From Piezodorus guildinii (Eukaryota > Arthropoda > Insecta > Hemiptera > Pentatomidae), in the NCBI GenBank assembly GCA_023052935.1, contig CM041292.1, positions 40,322,139-40,386,138 on the forward strand: DNA of 64,000 nucleotides, written 5' to 3'. Both the position numbers and the translations under genes were made by a program. Of this stretch, positions 35,733-46,072 are shown one piece after another; positions within the stretch are counted from its first letter, which is position 1, and every line of letters starts with the position of its first letter. Under the pieces are notes generated by a model, which saw only the letters and a program-made list of their open reading frames with translations, did no database searches and was not told where the DNA came from.

Positions 35733-36533
35733 TTTGTCGAAGAACTAGTACGAGAATTTTTAAAAGGTGGGGCAAAGATCGATGTGAAAGACAATTATGG
35801 ATACAATCAATTGCATCTTACATATGGAAATGGCCATTCCGGGACAGATTCCAGTGCTGCCGAAATTGATACATTTAGATGCTGATGTAAATGGTCGTGA
35901 TGATAATGACAAAACATCACTCTATCAGGCTTTTCCTGGTGAAAGATGGGTTGTAATGAGCGAGGTTATTCTGAATGGAGCAGAATTTTCCATAGTTAAC
36001 TCTGATAAATCATTCCCAAATGGCATGGATAAAGATCGACATCAAGAAGTTAGGATGTGGGAAATAATGATCAGATATGTTCTTTAACGAAATTTAGCTT
36101 ACGAGAAGGATTTCATCAGCATTCAACAATATGTATTAAATTCTTATAATAATGATTTGAGGATTTTTATGTCGAATAGTGTGTAAAAGAACTTACTCTA
36201 ATGAAAAACCATACAGTTGGAAACTATTCGCTTGTTTGATATAATGAAACCTCAAATTCTTTATAACAAACCAAAACTATTTAATATAGAGAATGATAAC
36301 CAAGAAGAAGTGAACAAACTTCTTCCCATATATCATGGAACAATTTCAGGAGCCATAGATAAAAGCAAAACCAGATTGGTCAATCTTGAAAAGCTAAAAA
36401 CAAAGTAAGGTTTTCTTAAGATCAAAAGATAAAAAATCAGTTGCATTAAATAGTGACTGAATTCGTAGAATTTGTGCATTTTTACCGAATAAAGATTTAT
36501 CTTCCTTTCTTTCCTGTATGAATGTTACAATAC
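35733..36533 (+). pseudogene. ankyrin exon array, decayed unit 4
   Basis: Starts with the EELVREFLK-type motif near 35738 and continues KIDVKDNYGYNQLHLTYGNG. A stop falls after MWEIMIRYVL at about 36087. Its second half contains the 234-bp block shared without mismatch with unit 2. It ends in a degenerate copy of the C-terminal LPNKDLSSFLS block. Confidence 0.8.
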
Positions 36534-37098
36534 TTGAACAGAAGTAGTACGAGAATTTTTAAAACGTGTGGCAAAGATCGATGTGAAAGACAATTATGGA
36601 TACAATCCATTGCAAAGTGCAAGAGAAATTTAATGGCTGATGTAAATGGTCATGATGATAACGGTAAAAAACCTCTCTATCATGCTCTTCTAGGTGAAAG
36701 ATGGGTTGTAATGAGCGAGCTTATTCTGAATAGAGTTTTCTCTTAACTCATTCCCTAATGGCAAGTGTACTGTCTTGGACAAACTTCTACATCGACAAGA
36801 AATGATGTGGGAACTTATAATCAGAAAAGTTCTGTTACAAAATTGGGCTAACGGGAAGGAATTCACCAGCATTCACAATTCTTATAATACTGTTTATGTA
36901 GATGTTTATGTCAACCAATGTGTAAAAGAACTTATTCTGATGAAAATATATATAGTTGCAAACTATTCCCTGTTTGATATAATAAAACCTCACCACAACC
37001 ATTTTTACAGATTATGATAAGAAAGAAAAACTATACGTCTTTTTCCCATATCTAATGTAATAATTTCAGTAGCAATAGATAAAAACAAATCTAGATTG
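36534..37098 (+). pseudogene. ankyrin exon array, decayed unit 5
   Basis: The last and shortest copy. The first ankyrin part is partly deleted (KARDKFN... replaced by a jump to MADVNGHDDNGKKPLYHALL), and a frameshift precedes DKLLHRQEMMWELIIRKVLL. The similarity fades near 37098 and the C-terminal LPDKDL block is missing. Confidence 0.75.
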
Positions 37099-38329
37099 TT
37101 CATTCTTTTTCTCCATCTCGAAAATGTTTCCCAATGCTTTGCATCGTGCATTCAAAACTCAGACCACCACTTGGGAACCACTGGACTACTTTATAAATGA
37201 TCCAGCAAAAAGCTGAAGTAATACTTCAAAGACTTTAAAGTAATTGAAAAGGTTAAATTCAGCAGTGACATTTACTTCTAATGGCTGATACAAAATTCCT
37301 GATAAACGATATAACTAAAGACCTATCCATATTAGAGCTCTAAAAGTAGGAGGAAACGAAGACCATTGAATCAAAAGGGTGATATAGTATAACTGTTGTG
37401 TTACTTTAATACTTGCTTCTTACAAAGATCAGAATAGTAAATGGCAAGTGTAAAAATAATACTGATATGGCATTAGCCTCTACTTTGTACTACTTGTATT
37501 GATATGGCATTGACCTCACTGTAATTACACAGCTATGGTGGAATACACGAGTTGATGAGTTATGTTCTGTGTTTTATCCGAGTAATCCTATTATATTTCT
37601 AGAAATTGCATAAAATATCTGGCTAAAAACCGTGCACGGAGTGAATAAATAAGCCACATAGTCCAATTCAAGAAGACAGCACCGAAAATCTGTAACATCC
37701 GAAAAACTTAATCAATATCACTTGGTTCGAAATCAGTAAAAATGAGTGTTCTGTCAAGCAAAAAAAAAAAAATAGAATCATGGGAAAAGATTTTAAAAAG
37801 TCTCAACAAAGACCACTGTGAAAGTATTAAGAGGTTCCGGTGCTAAGTTGAAGCATATAGAGGTAAAAAAATTAGCCAATAACGCATGTCACTTCATTAT
37901 ATTAGAGAAGTTTGGTTTTATCAGACGTTCAACTCTTAAGTAACCGCCAGCAAATATGTATAGACGTAATAGAATTTCTCGCCATTGTCGATTAATTTAA
38001 ATTATTTAAAATCGCTATCACATATTATTGACCATTTTAGTAGGGATTGAAGTAGCGGTTGCAAGAATAAGAGAAGAAATCGCATTGCATATAGAAAGGG
38101 AAGTCCCAACAAGAAACAAACCATCACAAACCTAGTGGACTGAAGCATCAGTCAGGCCTGAAGGGAGAAGACGTATTTACCACTTCTCTACAATAAAAGC
38201 GCTTCTACCTCATATTAAATATAATTTTGCCTCCCACTTCCACTAATTTTATGAACGAAAATAAAAAGTAATATAATATAATCATGAATCTATCAAAATT
38301 GAATCGCAGACAAAACTAAGGACTAAAAA
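37099..38329. other. no gene recognised; hAT end-like remnant
   Basis: Near 37166-37183 the sequence ACTTGGGAACCACTGG resembles a hAT right terminus. Nothing else was identified, and open frames are short. Confidence 0.4.
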
Positions 38330-38722
38330 TGAGACGTTGATTTCCAAAAGGTACTATATCCTTTTCCGTACTATAGGAAATTTTACAGGAAGCACGAAAA
38401 TCTCTCATTACTATATTATTAAACTAGATAATGTGGGTCTTTTTGCCTTAAAATTTAGAATTGTTTTTTTACTATAATAATAACATCATATTAAAGTTAT
38501 GAAATGAATTTTTTTAGAATGATTTGGAACGAAAATAAATGAGTAATTAGTACTTTTAGAAAGTGACCGCATTTCTAATTCGCGTTTTTTAAGGACTTGA
38601 AAATTCATTAGATTAAATCAAATAGAATATTTAGATAAAACTAAATGATGAGAATACCAATATGTAAAAAAATCAATTTCGTAAAAAATGTCCTTTAGTA
38701 CCTTTTGGAAATCAACGTCTCA
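38330..38722. repeat. MITE family 2, copy b
   Basis: A 393-bp unit with terminal inverted repeats TGAGACGTTGATTTCCAAAA and TTTTGGAAATCAACGTCTCA, which are exact reverse complements over 20 bp. It is homologous throughout to 11867-12254 and encodes nothing. Confidence 0.88.
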
Positions 38723-39104
38723 AATGTGATTAAAGTAGAAAGTAGGATCGAATTACCTAACTTCGTAAAAATCTAATATTAAATTTAACAGTCTTTGTCA
38801 ATTACTAACTAGTCGATTCGGAATTTACACTGGGATCCTAAGGGAATATAGTCGGAAACGATTCCCAGAAAAAGAATCCATACCATCTCAAAATAATAAT
38901 TGCATTGCAAATTGGTATTAAAACGTTATAGAAAACAAATTATATTTTTTAATTAATTTCATATTTCCTAAATGACTATTGATTATTAGAAATAAAATTT
39001 ACAAATTTATTATTTTGTTAATTAAAACAGGATTATATATCTTCTCTATGTACTAAATTGAAAATTCTTGGGAACTGCGCAGAATTATATTCCTGATATT
39101 CTTG

Positions 39105-40085
39105 GACCTAAACGCTGCATTTGATTCTGTTCCAAGACATAATTGTGTTTGTTTATTTAATTAACGTCACTTTATGCTACTGGGGCTAATCAGACTCTGC
39201 TACAGCGGGAGTCCTAAATTTTGCCTATTCAGGTTTTAGAATAGGGATCATTAGCGAGTACCTGACAGGCTCGGGACGACCTTTTAACATCCCCTTCGAA
39301 GGACGACATAACTAAGGATTTTTTATTCCCATTAAAAAATCCTAGGACCACCTGCGAGTTTGAACCCGTGACCTTTGGTATGGGAGGCTTTTATGCTAGC
39401 TGATCATAACTGTGGAAAGGTCTTATAGAAAAAAAAAAAAAATGATAGAAGCTATAAGGTTAAAATGTACCAAGAAACTTAGGGAATAGTTTGAATAAAT
39501 AGTTAAGAGTCAGACATCTTTGACATGGGCAATGGTGTGATAAAACAAGGAGATAGCTTGAGTCCCTCACTTAATTACATATATAGCTGAGGTGCTGAAG
39601 ATATGTAAAAGACTGACAGCACGAACTGTTGTAAGTAAGTGAAATATGTGGTCGATTTTGACTCAACTGATGGAGTTTGCAGGCGACACCGTTCTTATAT
39701 CCGACTTCAAAGTAAGTCCACAAAAAGCAAGTGTTCGAATGGAAGGCCGAGCTAGAGAGAAAGGATGTAATTTATTAATGTTACAAAAAGCAAAATGATG
39801 CTTCTCGAACGGAATCAAAGAGTAGAGTTTTATGTAATACTATCATCGGGAAAAATGAGGTAGAAAACTATTTAAACATACATATCTACCTTAAAACCTA
39901 AAAATTTAGGGAAGTTGGGTTCCTTAACACAAGCAAATAAGCAGAGTTACTACAAGTATCTTCGAAGAATATTTGACTGACCTAGCAGGGACTGAGTCAG
40001 GATTGAAAACATTAGAGGCCCTATCTAATTGAAAGATTCTCCAGAGAAGAAACAATAGAGATGGTCTGGGCTATTATATATATAT
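39105..40085 (+). mobile_element. LINE reverse transcriptase remnant
   Basis: Frame-broken translation shows LDLNAAFDSVPRH, then (after an inserted SINE) GVIKQGDSLSPSL and LMEFAGDTVLIS. These are three successive reverse transcriptase blocks in the right order; the catalytic YADD-like motif is altered to FAGD. Many stops show the copy is old. Confidence 0.7.
39148..39404 (-). repeat. SINE family 1, copy d, inside LINE
   Basis: A reverse copy flanked by CATAATTGTG (39138-39147) and CATAACTGTG (39405-39414), a 10-bp target duplication with one change. It interrupts the LINE between two reverse transcriptase blocks. Confidence 0.82.
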
Positions 40086-40088
40086 TGT

Positions 40089-40650
40089 CATGTATTGAGG
40101 ATACTGAGGGGGGTTCATTATTAAATTATTTTAATATTAATAATCCTTGGTCGGCAAAACATCAAAAGGCGTCCAGGGGCCCCCCAGCGATACCTTGGGA
40201 AACTTTCTAGACCCCAGGGGCACTTCTCATATCAGCCCCGCCCTCCTTTGTCTGATAGCAGATCGGTGAATTCTAAATAAGAGTATTTTTGGAAAGAAGA
40301 GGGGTGAGGTGATGAGGGAGCAATTTTAGAATCAGAGAAGCTCAGTCTTATTCCAGCCAAGAGGAGAAGTCCAGGAAGAGAAGAGTCGTGTTCCATCTAC
40401 AAGAAGAGGAGAGGTCCGTCGGGGGTCAGCTGGAGGATGAAGGGGCGCCTAAGACTAATTTCACCTTCGCCAGCCAGCTACGTTTTTGTAAGGTATTTCT
40501 TTATTGTAATATTGTACGGCAAGGTTAACGGTAATGTCCCTCAGTATTCTCAGGCATTGTGTAAATAAATTTCTGTATGTTTAAGTTAATTTAAATAATA
40601 ATGTCATTTATTAAAACTTGTCTAATTTAATCTTATCCTGCCACCTTTGG
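40089..40650. mobile_element. possible solo LTR or other GC-richer insert
   Basis: An island much richer in G and C than its surroundings. It starts TGTCATGTATTGAGGATACT and includes CCTTCGCCAGCCAGCTACG and an AATAAA at about 40565. It has no open frame. TG start, length and a polyadenylation-like hexamer fit an LTR, but the right edge, a CA end and a target duplication were not established. Confidence 0.3.
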
Positions 40651-40958
40651 AATGGAAATTCAATGGTTTCAATTAATATGGTCTTATAGATCGATTAAAG
40701 ATATCAAGGAAGCTAGTTTTTTAAGGTACCGCTGGCTTAGAAAAGCAGTCGGTCAAACACAGCAATATATATATATATATATGGCATTGTTATATAAAAT
40801 AAAATAGTGTTGACTTTGTATGATGTATATTCATATTTTCCTTTCCATATTATCTATTTTGATAATAAGAAGTTTACTAAATTACATAATGAAATAAGAA
40901 GAAGAGTTTTTCCACAAAATACACGTCAATTACAGGATATATTTTTATTGGACAATTT

Positions 40959-41111
40959 TGTTTGTTTTGTTTTTTTAACGTCACTTTATGCTACTCTGGC
41001 TAGCCGGACGATGCTACAATGGGAGCCCTAAATTTTGCCTATCCATGTTTAATTAGGATAGGGATCTTTAACGAATACCTGGCATCGTACAGGCTCGGGA
41101 TCACTTTTTAC
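40959..41111 (-). repeat. SINE family 1 fragment, copy e
   Basis: A reverse copy holding the tail and distal body (TTTTTTTAACGTCACTTTAT through TCGTACAGGCTCGGGATCAC). The tRNA-like head is missing. It is inserted in a LINE. Confidence 0.75.
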
Positions 41112-41388
41112 AGTGTTGGAGTATGATTCAATTGATTGGTTTCCTTATTATAAAACTCATATTAAATTACGTAAGAGAGTACTAAATAAATATTTAAGAC
41201 TGCTTGGATCTAAGATTGGAATTTCCCATCATGACATATTACTAGATGATTTAATGCTTAGATCAAATCTGACAATACTAGAATCCAGACGACATAAAAT
41301 TGCCTTTATATTCTTATACAAAATTATTAACGACTTAATTAATTTGCGCTATTTTATTAAAACAAACTAACTTTCACATAGTGAACTA

Positions 41389-42301
41389 TTGGATTGTTTC
41401 ACATGAAATGTCCGTTTTAATAGTTCTGAAATATATAAAGGATTTTGCAGGTCTCTGTTGTTTTCTTCCGAATGTTTACTTATTTAAAGTAAACAGTTAC
41501 TAATCCTCTACCTTTGTATTATAAACATTAGCTTCCCAATCAATTAACCACTTTTTAGTATACCTCCAAATATGAACATTGAAACGCGAGTTTTTCGAGT
41601 AATATTTTTGTACGAGTTTAAACTCGGCCATTCAGCAGCTGAGAACACTAGAAATATTCGCAAGGCGTTTGGGGAAGGAAGTGTTAATGAACGGACCATT
41701 CGCCATTGGTTTGCTAAGTTTTCAGCTGGGGATACCGACTTGGAAAACTTGCCCCGAGGAAGACCTCCGTCCGTAATAGACAACGATGTCCTCAAACATA
41801 CATTGGAAGGAAACCCCTACCAAACAGTTAAAGGACTCTCAGCACAACTAAATGCAAGTGCATCTACCGTTTCCAGACATTTAAAGTGTATTGGGAAACT
41901 AAAAAAACCCGATACATGATCTCACTGAGCGGCAGCAAGACCCCATGGTTTCAAAACATACCGTGCAAAAATTGAAAGAACTGGACTACGAAGTTCTTCC
42001 GCACCCACCATATTCTCCCGACTTTTCTCCAACAGATTACCACCTGTTCAGGAATTTAGACAACTTCGTCAAAATAAAACTTTTTGAAAATGATGATCAA
42101 GTGAAAAGTGCGTTTTCAGATTTTGTTTCACTTCAGAGCTCAGTGTTTTTCAGTTCGGGAATAAAAAAGTTAGTGTCACGTTGGGAAAAATGTGTAGAAA
42201 AAGAAGGTAAATACTTCGAATAAAATTATCTTGTTTTCATATTGTATTTTTAATAAAAATCCTTTACCTTGAAAACGGACATTTAATGTGACACAACCCA
42301 A
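41389..42301 (+). mobile_element. second internally deleted mariner (TIR to TIR)
   Basis: Left end TTGGATTGTTTCACATGAAA and right end ATTTAATGTGACACAACCCAA (read inward) are inverted repeats of about 29 bp with a few mismatches. TA flanks both sides (41387-41388 and 42302-42303). The element is 913 bp and belongs to a different mariner lineage from the one at 2321, because both the TIR and the protein differ. It lies in a LINE. Confidence 0.9.
41572..42223 (+). pseudogene. mariner transposase, catalytic core deleted
   Basis: The first frame (41572-41919) encodes the paired helix-turn-helix DNA-binding half: EFKLGHSAAENTRNIRKAFG, RTIRHWFAKFSAGD, LPRGRPPS and a second HTH ending STVSRHLKCIGKL. 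A one-base shift near 41912 leads into HDLTERQQ, and then a deletion jumps to PMVSKHTVQKLKELDYEVL and YSPDFSPTDYHLF. Catalytic Asp 1 and Asp 2 are gone, Asp 3 (SPTD) remains. It cannot catalyse transposition. Confidence 0.88.
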
Positions 42302-42661
42302 TATAAACACGATTTAATTTTATTTATGTAAAATGTTAAATTTGTATTATCCTATATTTAATACATTATTCTATACTTATTGTATTACTCTATATTATAT
42401 TTTGTTACGCGTCATTGTATTCTTATTTTTTATTTTATTCATCTTTTTTTGTTTCTGTTTATGTCGTTGTATAATGGGTATAACTGAATTTAAATAAATA
42501 ATAGGTTTCATTCGCATACAACACCTAAGCCATTTAACAAGCACAAAGGACTATAAGACAACCTAGAAAATTCATATGTTAACCTTTAATAAGTGTTCAA
42601 TTAACATAAATACTTCAACGAAGAAATTATGAAGGTAGAAAAAAAAATAAATAGAAATATG

Positions 42662-42667
42662 TTTATT
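42662..42667 (-). terminator. candidate polyadenylation signal
   Basis: AATAAA on the minus strand about 130 bp beyond the stop of the CHK-kinase-like gene (42795-44009). Position and sequence fit, but AT-rich flanks make such hexamers common. Confidence 0.35.
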
Positions 42668-42794
42668 ATAAAAAGATGGATATTTTTGTCTTCATTAATA
42701 TATTTAAAATGAGAGGAATAATTTAAATTATTGTAGATAAGTAAAATATAACAATTAAATTGATTTGATTTAAATAATTTAGAATGACTAAAAC

Positions 42795-44009
42795 TTACTT
42801 TTTAAATTTAAATTTATAAGTAGGTAAAGCTGTGTGTTGTGACTCTAAAAATGCATGGAAGTATCCTTTATGGTACATATGTGAAATAATATCAACAAGT
42901 TTCTCATCTACTTCTTTTCCTCCTATCGTCCGAGCTTGTTCTAACTTTTCTTTTAACTCGAGTTTCTCGTAAGGTATAACATTAGGTACCATCATAAACG
43001 GAAGGAAAAAGCACGCAATAAAGTATCCATAAACCGCGCGACGAGCGAAATGAAGCAAAAAATCTTCAAAACTAGGAACTTCAACATATTTTGGAACGTT
43101 TTCCTTTAGGGTTTCCCAATAAATCTTCAATAATTCGTCCCAATGTTTCTTCCTTAAATCTTCAGTAGTATGCATATACAAGTAAAATCCCAATTCCGCG
43201 CCAATAGAGAGGTAACCTCCTCTTTGAAAGTCGAGAAGTACACAATCTACAGGAGTGCCATCGGCTTCATATTTCCACAAGAGGTTGTTGTTGCAGAAAT
43301 CGCCATGGCCAATCACGCCGAACGGCTCTTCGGGCGATAGTAACTCCTTCCATACTTCAAAAGTGTCTTTTATTGCCCTCAAAAAATAATCCAATATCTT
43401 ACCCACTCCATGCAACTTTTGATACGCCATTGTTCCCCGTTCTGCCGCGGTATGGTGCATTTTATCGAAGTCTACATATAAAGATTTGTAATCATGTATT
43501 TTAAAATTGCAGGTCAACTTATTAAATTTATTCATGTCGTGGTGTTTTATAATAAACGAACGTGAATGGAACATTGCAATCTTCTTCATGGCCAACGAAA
43601 TGTGCTCGAAATCCAAAAACAAAGACTGCTTACACGTGGTGAATTGTTTAAGTCTCAAATCCTCGAAAATGAGTATGTTTTCACCTTGGTTCTCTTCCTC
43701 AACCTTTCCGAAGTACAGTTTGGGATAATACCTCTTATCGAACCCTAAGGCTGGGATGACCTCCTTGTACATTAATAGCTCATTGTAGAAGTGTGTGTAG
43801 TGTCCGATCGCTCCAGGCTGTATTTTTATGACCAGAGGTAACACTTTTTCTGTAGAATCAATCTCCACGGTCAAATTTACAAACAAGAGACTAGACGCAA
43901 ACTGAATTCCAACATCAGTAGTTTCATTGTAACCTGCTTTCACGAACAGAACATCACCGAAAAATCCTTCTTTCACTAATGCGCCGAGAGAAGTCAAGAT
44001 ATTGTCCAT
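42795..44009 (-). CDS. CHK-kinase-like (EcKinase-family) protein, intact
   Basis: A single-exon 404-aa open frame from an ATG at 44009. It belongs to the arthropod EcKinase/CHK family, which phosphorylates small molecules such as ecdysteroids and has been linked to detoxification. Visible kinase features are the ATP-binding Lys in LVIKIQP (Lys62), the catalytic loop HGDFCNNNLLWKY (His235, Asp237, Asn242) and a metal-binding Asp in LLDFQ (Asp260). The length is usual for the family (about 400). There is no signal peptide, so it is probably cytosolic. A second, frameshifted copy lies 2 kb upstream on the same strand (46073-47282), and the two share their first ~110 bp of 5' flank. The substrate cannot be told from sequence, but all catalytic residues are present, so the gene looks functional. 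Confidence 0.92.
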   Translation of the reverse strand: MDNILTSLGALVKEGFFGDVLFVKAGYNETTDVGIQFASSLLFVNLTVEIDSTEKVLPLVIKIQPGAIGHYTHFYNELLMYKEVIPALGFDKRYYPKLYFGKVEEENQGENILIFEDLRLKQFTTCKQSLFLDFEHISLAMKKIAMFHSRSFIIKHHDMNKFNKLTCNFKIHDYKSLYVDFDKMHHTAAERGTMAYQKLHGVGKILDYFLRAIKDTFEVWKELLSPEEPFGVIGHGDFCNNNLLWKYEADGTPVDCVLLDFQRGGYLSIGAELGFYLYMHTTEDLRKKHWDELLKIYWETLKENVPKYVEVPSFEDFLLHFARRAVYGYFIACFFLPFMMVPNVIPYEKLELKEKLEQARTIGGKEVDEKLVDIISHMYHKGYFHAFLESQHTALPTYKFKFKK

Positions 44010-44090
44010 GGTTAATACCAGACTGGATTGTTTTGGGGGCTGCAGAGATAAAATATTATCTATATGTTGTAATATTGATCAATGATTTTA

Positions 44091-44100
44091 CCAAGGTCAA
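44091..44100. promoter_or_regulatory. FTZ-F1-type nuclear receptor motif, upstream of intact CHK gene
   Basis: CCAAGGTCAA matches the monomeric FTZ-F1 consensus (YCAAGGYCR). It lies 82 bp upstream of the ATG of the minus-strand kinase gene and is retained at the same distance in the neighbouring copy (47364-47373). Function is inferred. Confidence 0.4.
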
Positions 44101-44763
44101 GTATGGAATAATATATTAATCGATTTAACTTAAAGTTTTGAAGGAAAATTATCTTCAGACATGTTAGACAAGCCTTCAATTTTTTTTTTTAATCAATCTT
44201 AAATATTTTGATTTAAAACAAATTGAGTATTAATAATCAAAAAGGTATATATTAAATTAATTTTAATAAAATTAATCTGTTGTGATTCACACAACTTTCA
44301 ATCTTTTCCCTACTTGTAATAAATTCTTTACAGAGGTTTTATTAGACAACGGTGCTGCCTCGACTTCAGTTTTCAGAGTTATCATTATGCAAACAATAAT
44401 CCTATAATTAATGATAAATAATTAGTAAAGATTCGGTCCTAGATTTTCTTCAACCGTTCAGGCAAAAATATATTTTAATTAGTTCAACTTCCTGGAACCC
44501 ATTTTCTTTTTTTAGAGGGTCTTTACTGTTCAGCTAAAAGCCCTACAAAGAACCGCGGGTATTGCATAACTTCAGCGTAATTTCTTGAAGATGTAACAGT
44601 AAAGGGAATTTATGAAATTGACTTTTTGTTGTGAGAGATACCTCAATTTCTAATTTATTTGACGATGAATAATAAAAATTTCTGCAAAGTGGATAACATG
44701 TCCAGCTGAACTGTTGATTTCTCATTCATTATTGTTTATAATTTCTATTATTTTTCTCTTGTG

Positions 44764-45040
44764 TTTTTTTTTTTTTTTTTGTCAGCGGCGTGACAGGCCA
44801 GATAGGCGCACTTAGCCTTGTGGTGTAATCTTCTAAGCGATTACACTCACGTTTCTTAATGTACTTTATTACGTAGGGTCATCACTCCCTACGCCTGATT
44901 TTGTGAGTGGCCACCACACGGCTTATGGGTCTCACACATCCGAGGAGAAGCTGTGAGTGAATTTCCATTTTACTGGGATTCGAACTCAGATCCTCTAGCC
45001 TGGGAAACTAGCGCTCTAGCCACTCAGCCATGGGCTCCGC
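44764..45040 (-). repeat. SINE family 2, copy c
   Basis: The clearest tRNA-like head of the family. On the minus strand it has GGAGCCCATGGCTGAGTGG (box A) and CTGAGTTCGAATCCCAGT (box B), followed by the common body and a T/A-rich tail at 44764-44780. The body matches 28565-28855 and 9594-9770. Confidence 0.85.
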
Positions 45041-46072
45041 CATCTTTTGAATACACTCTGTAAACTCTAATAATAAATATATTACAAGGATCTTAATTAG
45101 AAAATATTATAAAATGATTAAACTTTATTAGCTGATGATTGCCTGAGCCACAATGATTTAGTCAGTTACATCATACATTCTATTTTGCTTTCTAACTGTG
45201 TATAACAATGTTTATTTATATCTTTTGCCTACCAGCTTTAATATATTATCTTGCAGACGCTTTTCGCCTTTATTTATATTAAACCTCTAGATTTTTGGAT
45301 AAATAAATATAAAAAATATAATAAATAAACTTTGGAAAGTATATCTGTTTTCATACAGATTTAAAAACAGTGAACTGTACATTGTTCTGGTATTATAATT
45401 TGTTTTGTTTTCTCTTTAAATCTTTTCATTGTGAAGGTTTTTTTTTTATAGATTTTTACAACTATTTCATAAATAACTTAGGGTACATAACCATTAATTC
45501 CTATTGTAAATACCACTTAAGAGTAACATGTATTTGGTGCAATACCACATGTTTAAATTCTGGGATTTGTAGGAATCTTGTAAAATGTAGTTTCTAAATG
45601 TAGTATAAAATTGAACTAATTACATTTTGAGGACTTAAAGGATGTTGTGAAATTCCTTTCTTGCAGCGGATGGTAAAAAGTGTGGAAACATAACATCGAT
45701 ATGGATTTTAGTGATTAAGTTTAAGTAAGTTTTGGCGATATATACGTTTTTAATAATTCATTTCATTAGCATTTAATTATCACAATGTTTAACTAACACG
45801 AAGAGACTATTACTATCCTAGGATCTCATAGTTATATGATGAGGAAGGAAGAAGGTTTTAAACTAGATTATATAATCAATAACATAACATTTAATATTTA
45901 ATTTACAACAAAAGAGTCAATGAGTACATTGTATCAATGTTTTTCAATAAACGGATGGTTATTCCAATTATTATTAAAATACTAGGTTTTGAGGTATTAT
46001 TGTTTTTAAGACAAATTAACCAATAATTCTATAACTAAATATTTTAAAAAAAATTAGAATAACGATAATTAA
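45041..46072. other. spacer between CHK-kinase copies
   Basis: AT-rich, with no recognisable gene. The open frame at 45370-45597 has no homology that I recognise. Confidence 0.5.

Larger units (their letters stand above)
40800..42510 (+). mobile_element. LINE 3' part carrying a SINE and a mariner
   Basis: The open frame at 41113-41370 encodes a reverse transcriptase C-terminus of the Jockey/CR1 kind (LRSNLTILESRRHKIAFIFL then YKIINDLIN). A SINE family 1 piece (40959-41111) lies upstream of it and a mariner (41389-42301) just downstream. Sequence after the mariner has a 3' UTR-like end with an AATAAA at about 42495. The left limit is uncertain. Confidence 0.5.

Noticed and set aside
43507..43748. 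Plus-strand open frames across the CHK-kinase gene
   Set aside because: Shadows of the minus-strand 404-aa kinase frame, repeated at the paralogue for the same reason.
44330..44400. VLLDNGAAST, resembling a retroviral-type aspartic protease motif
   Set aside because: A single short match with Asn in place of the required Thr/Ser and no flanking protease or reverse transcriptase sequence.
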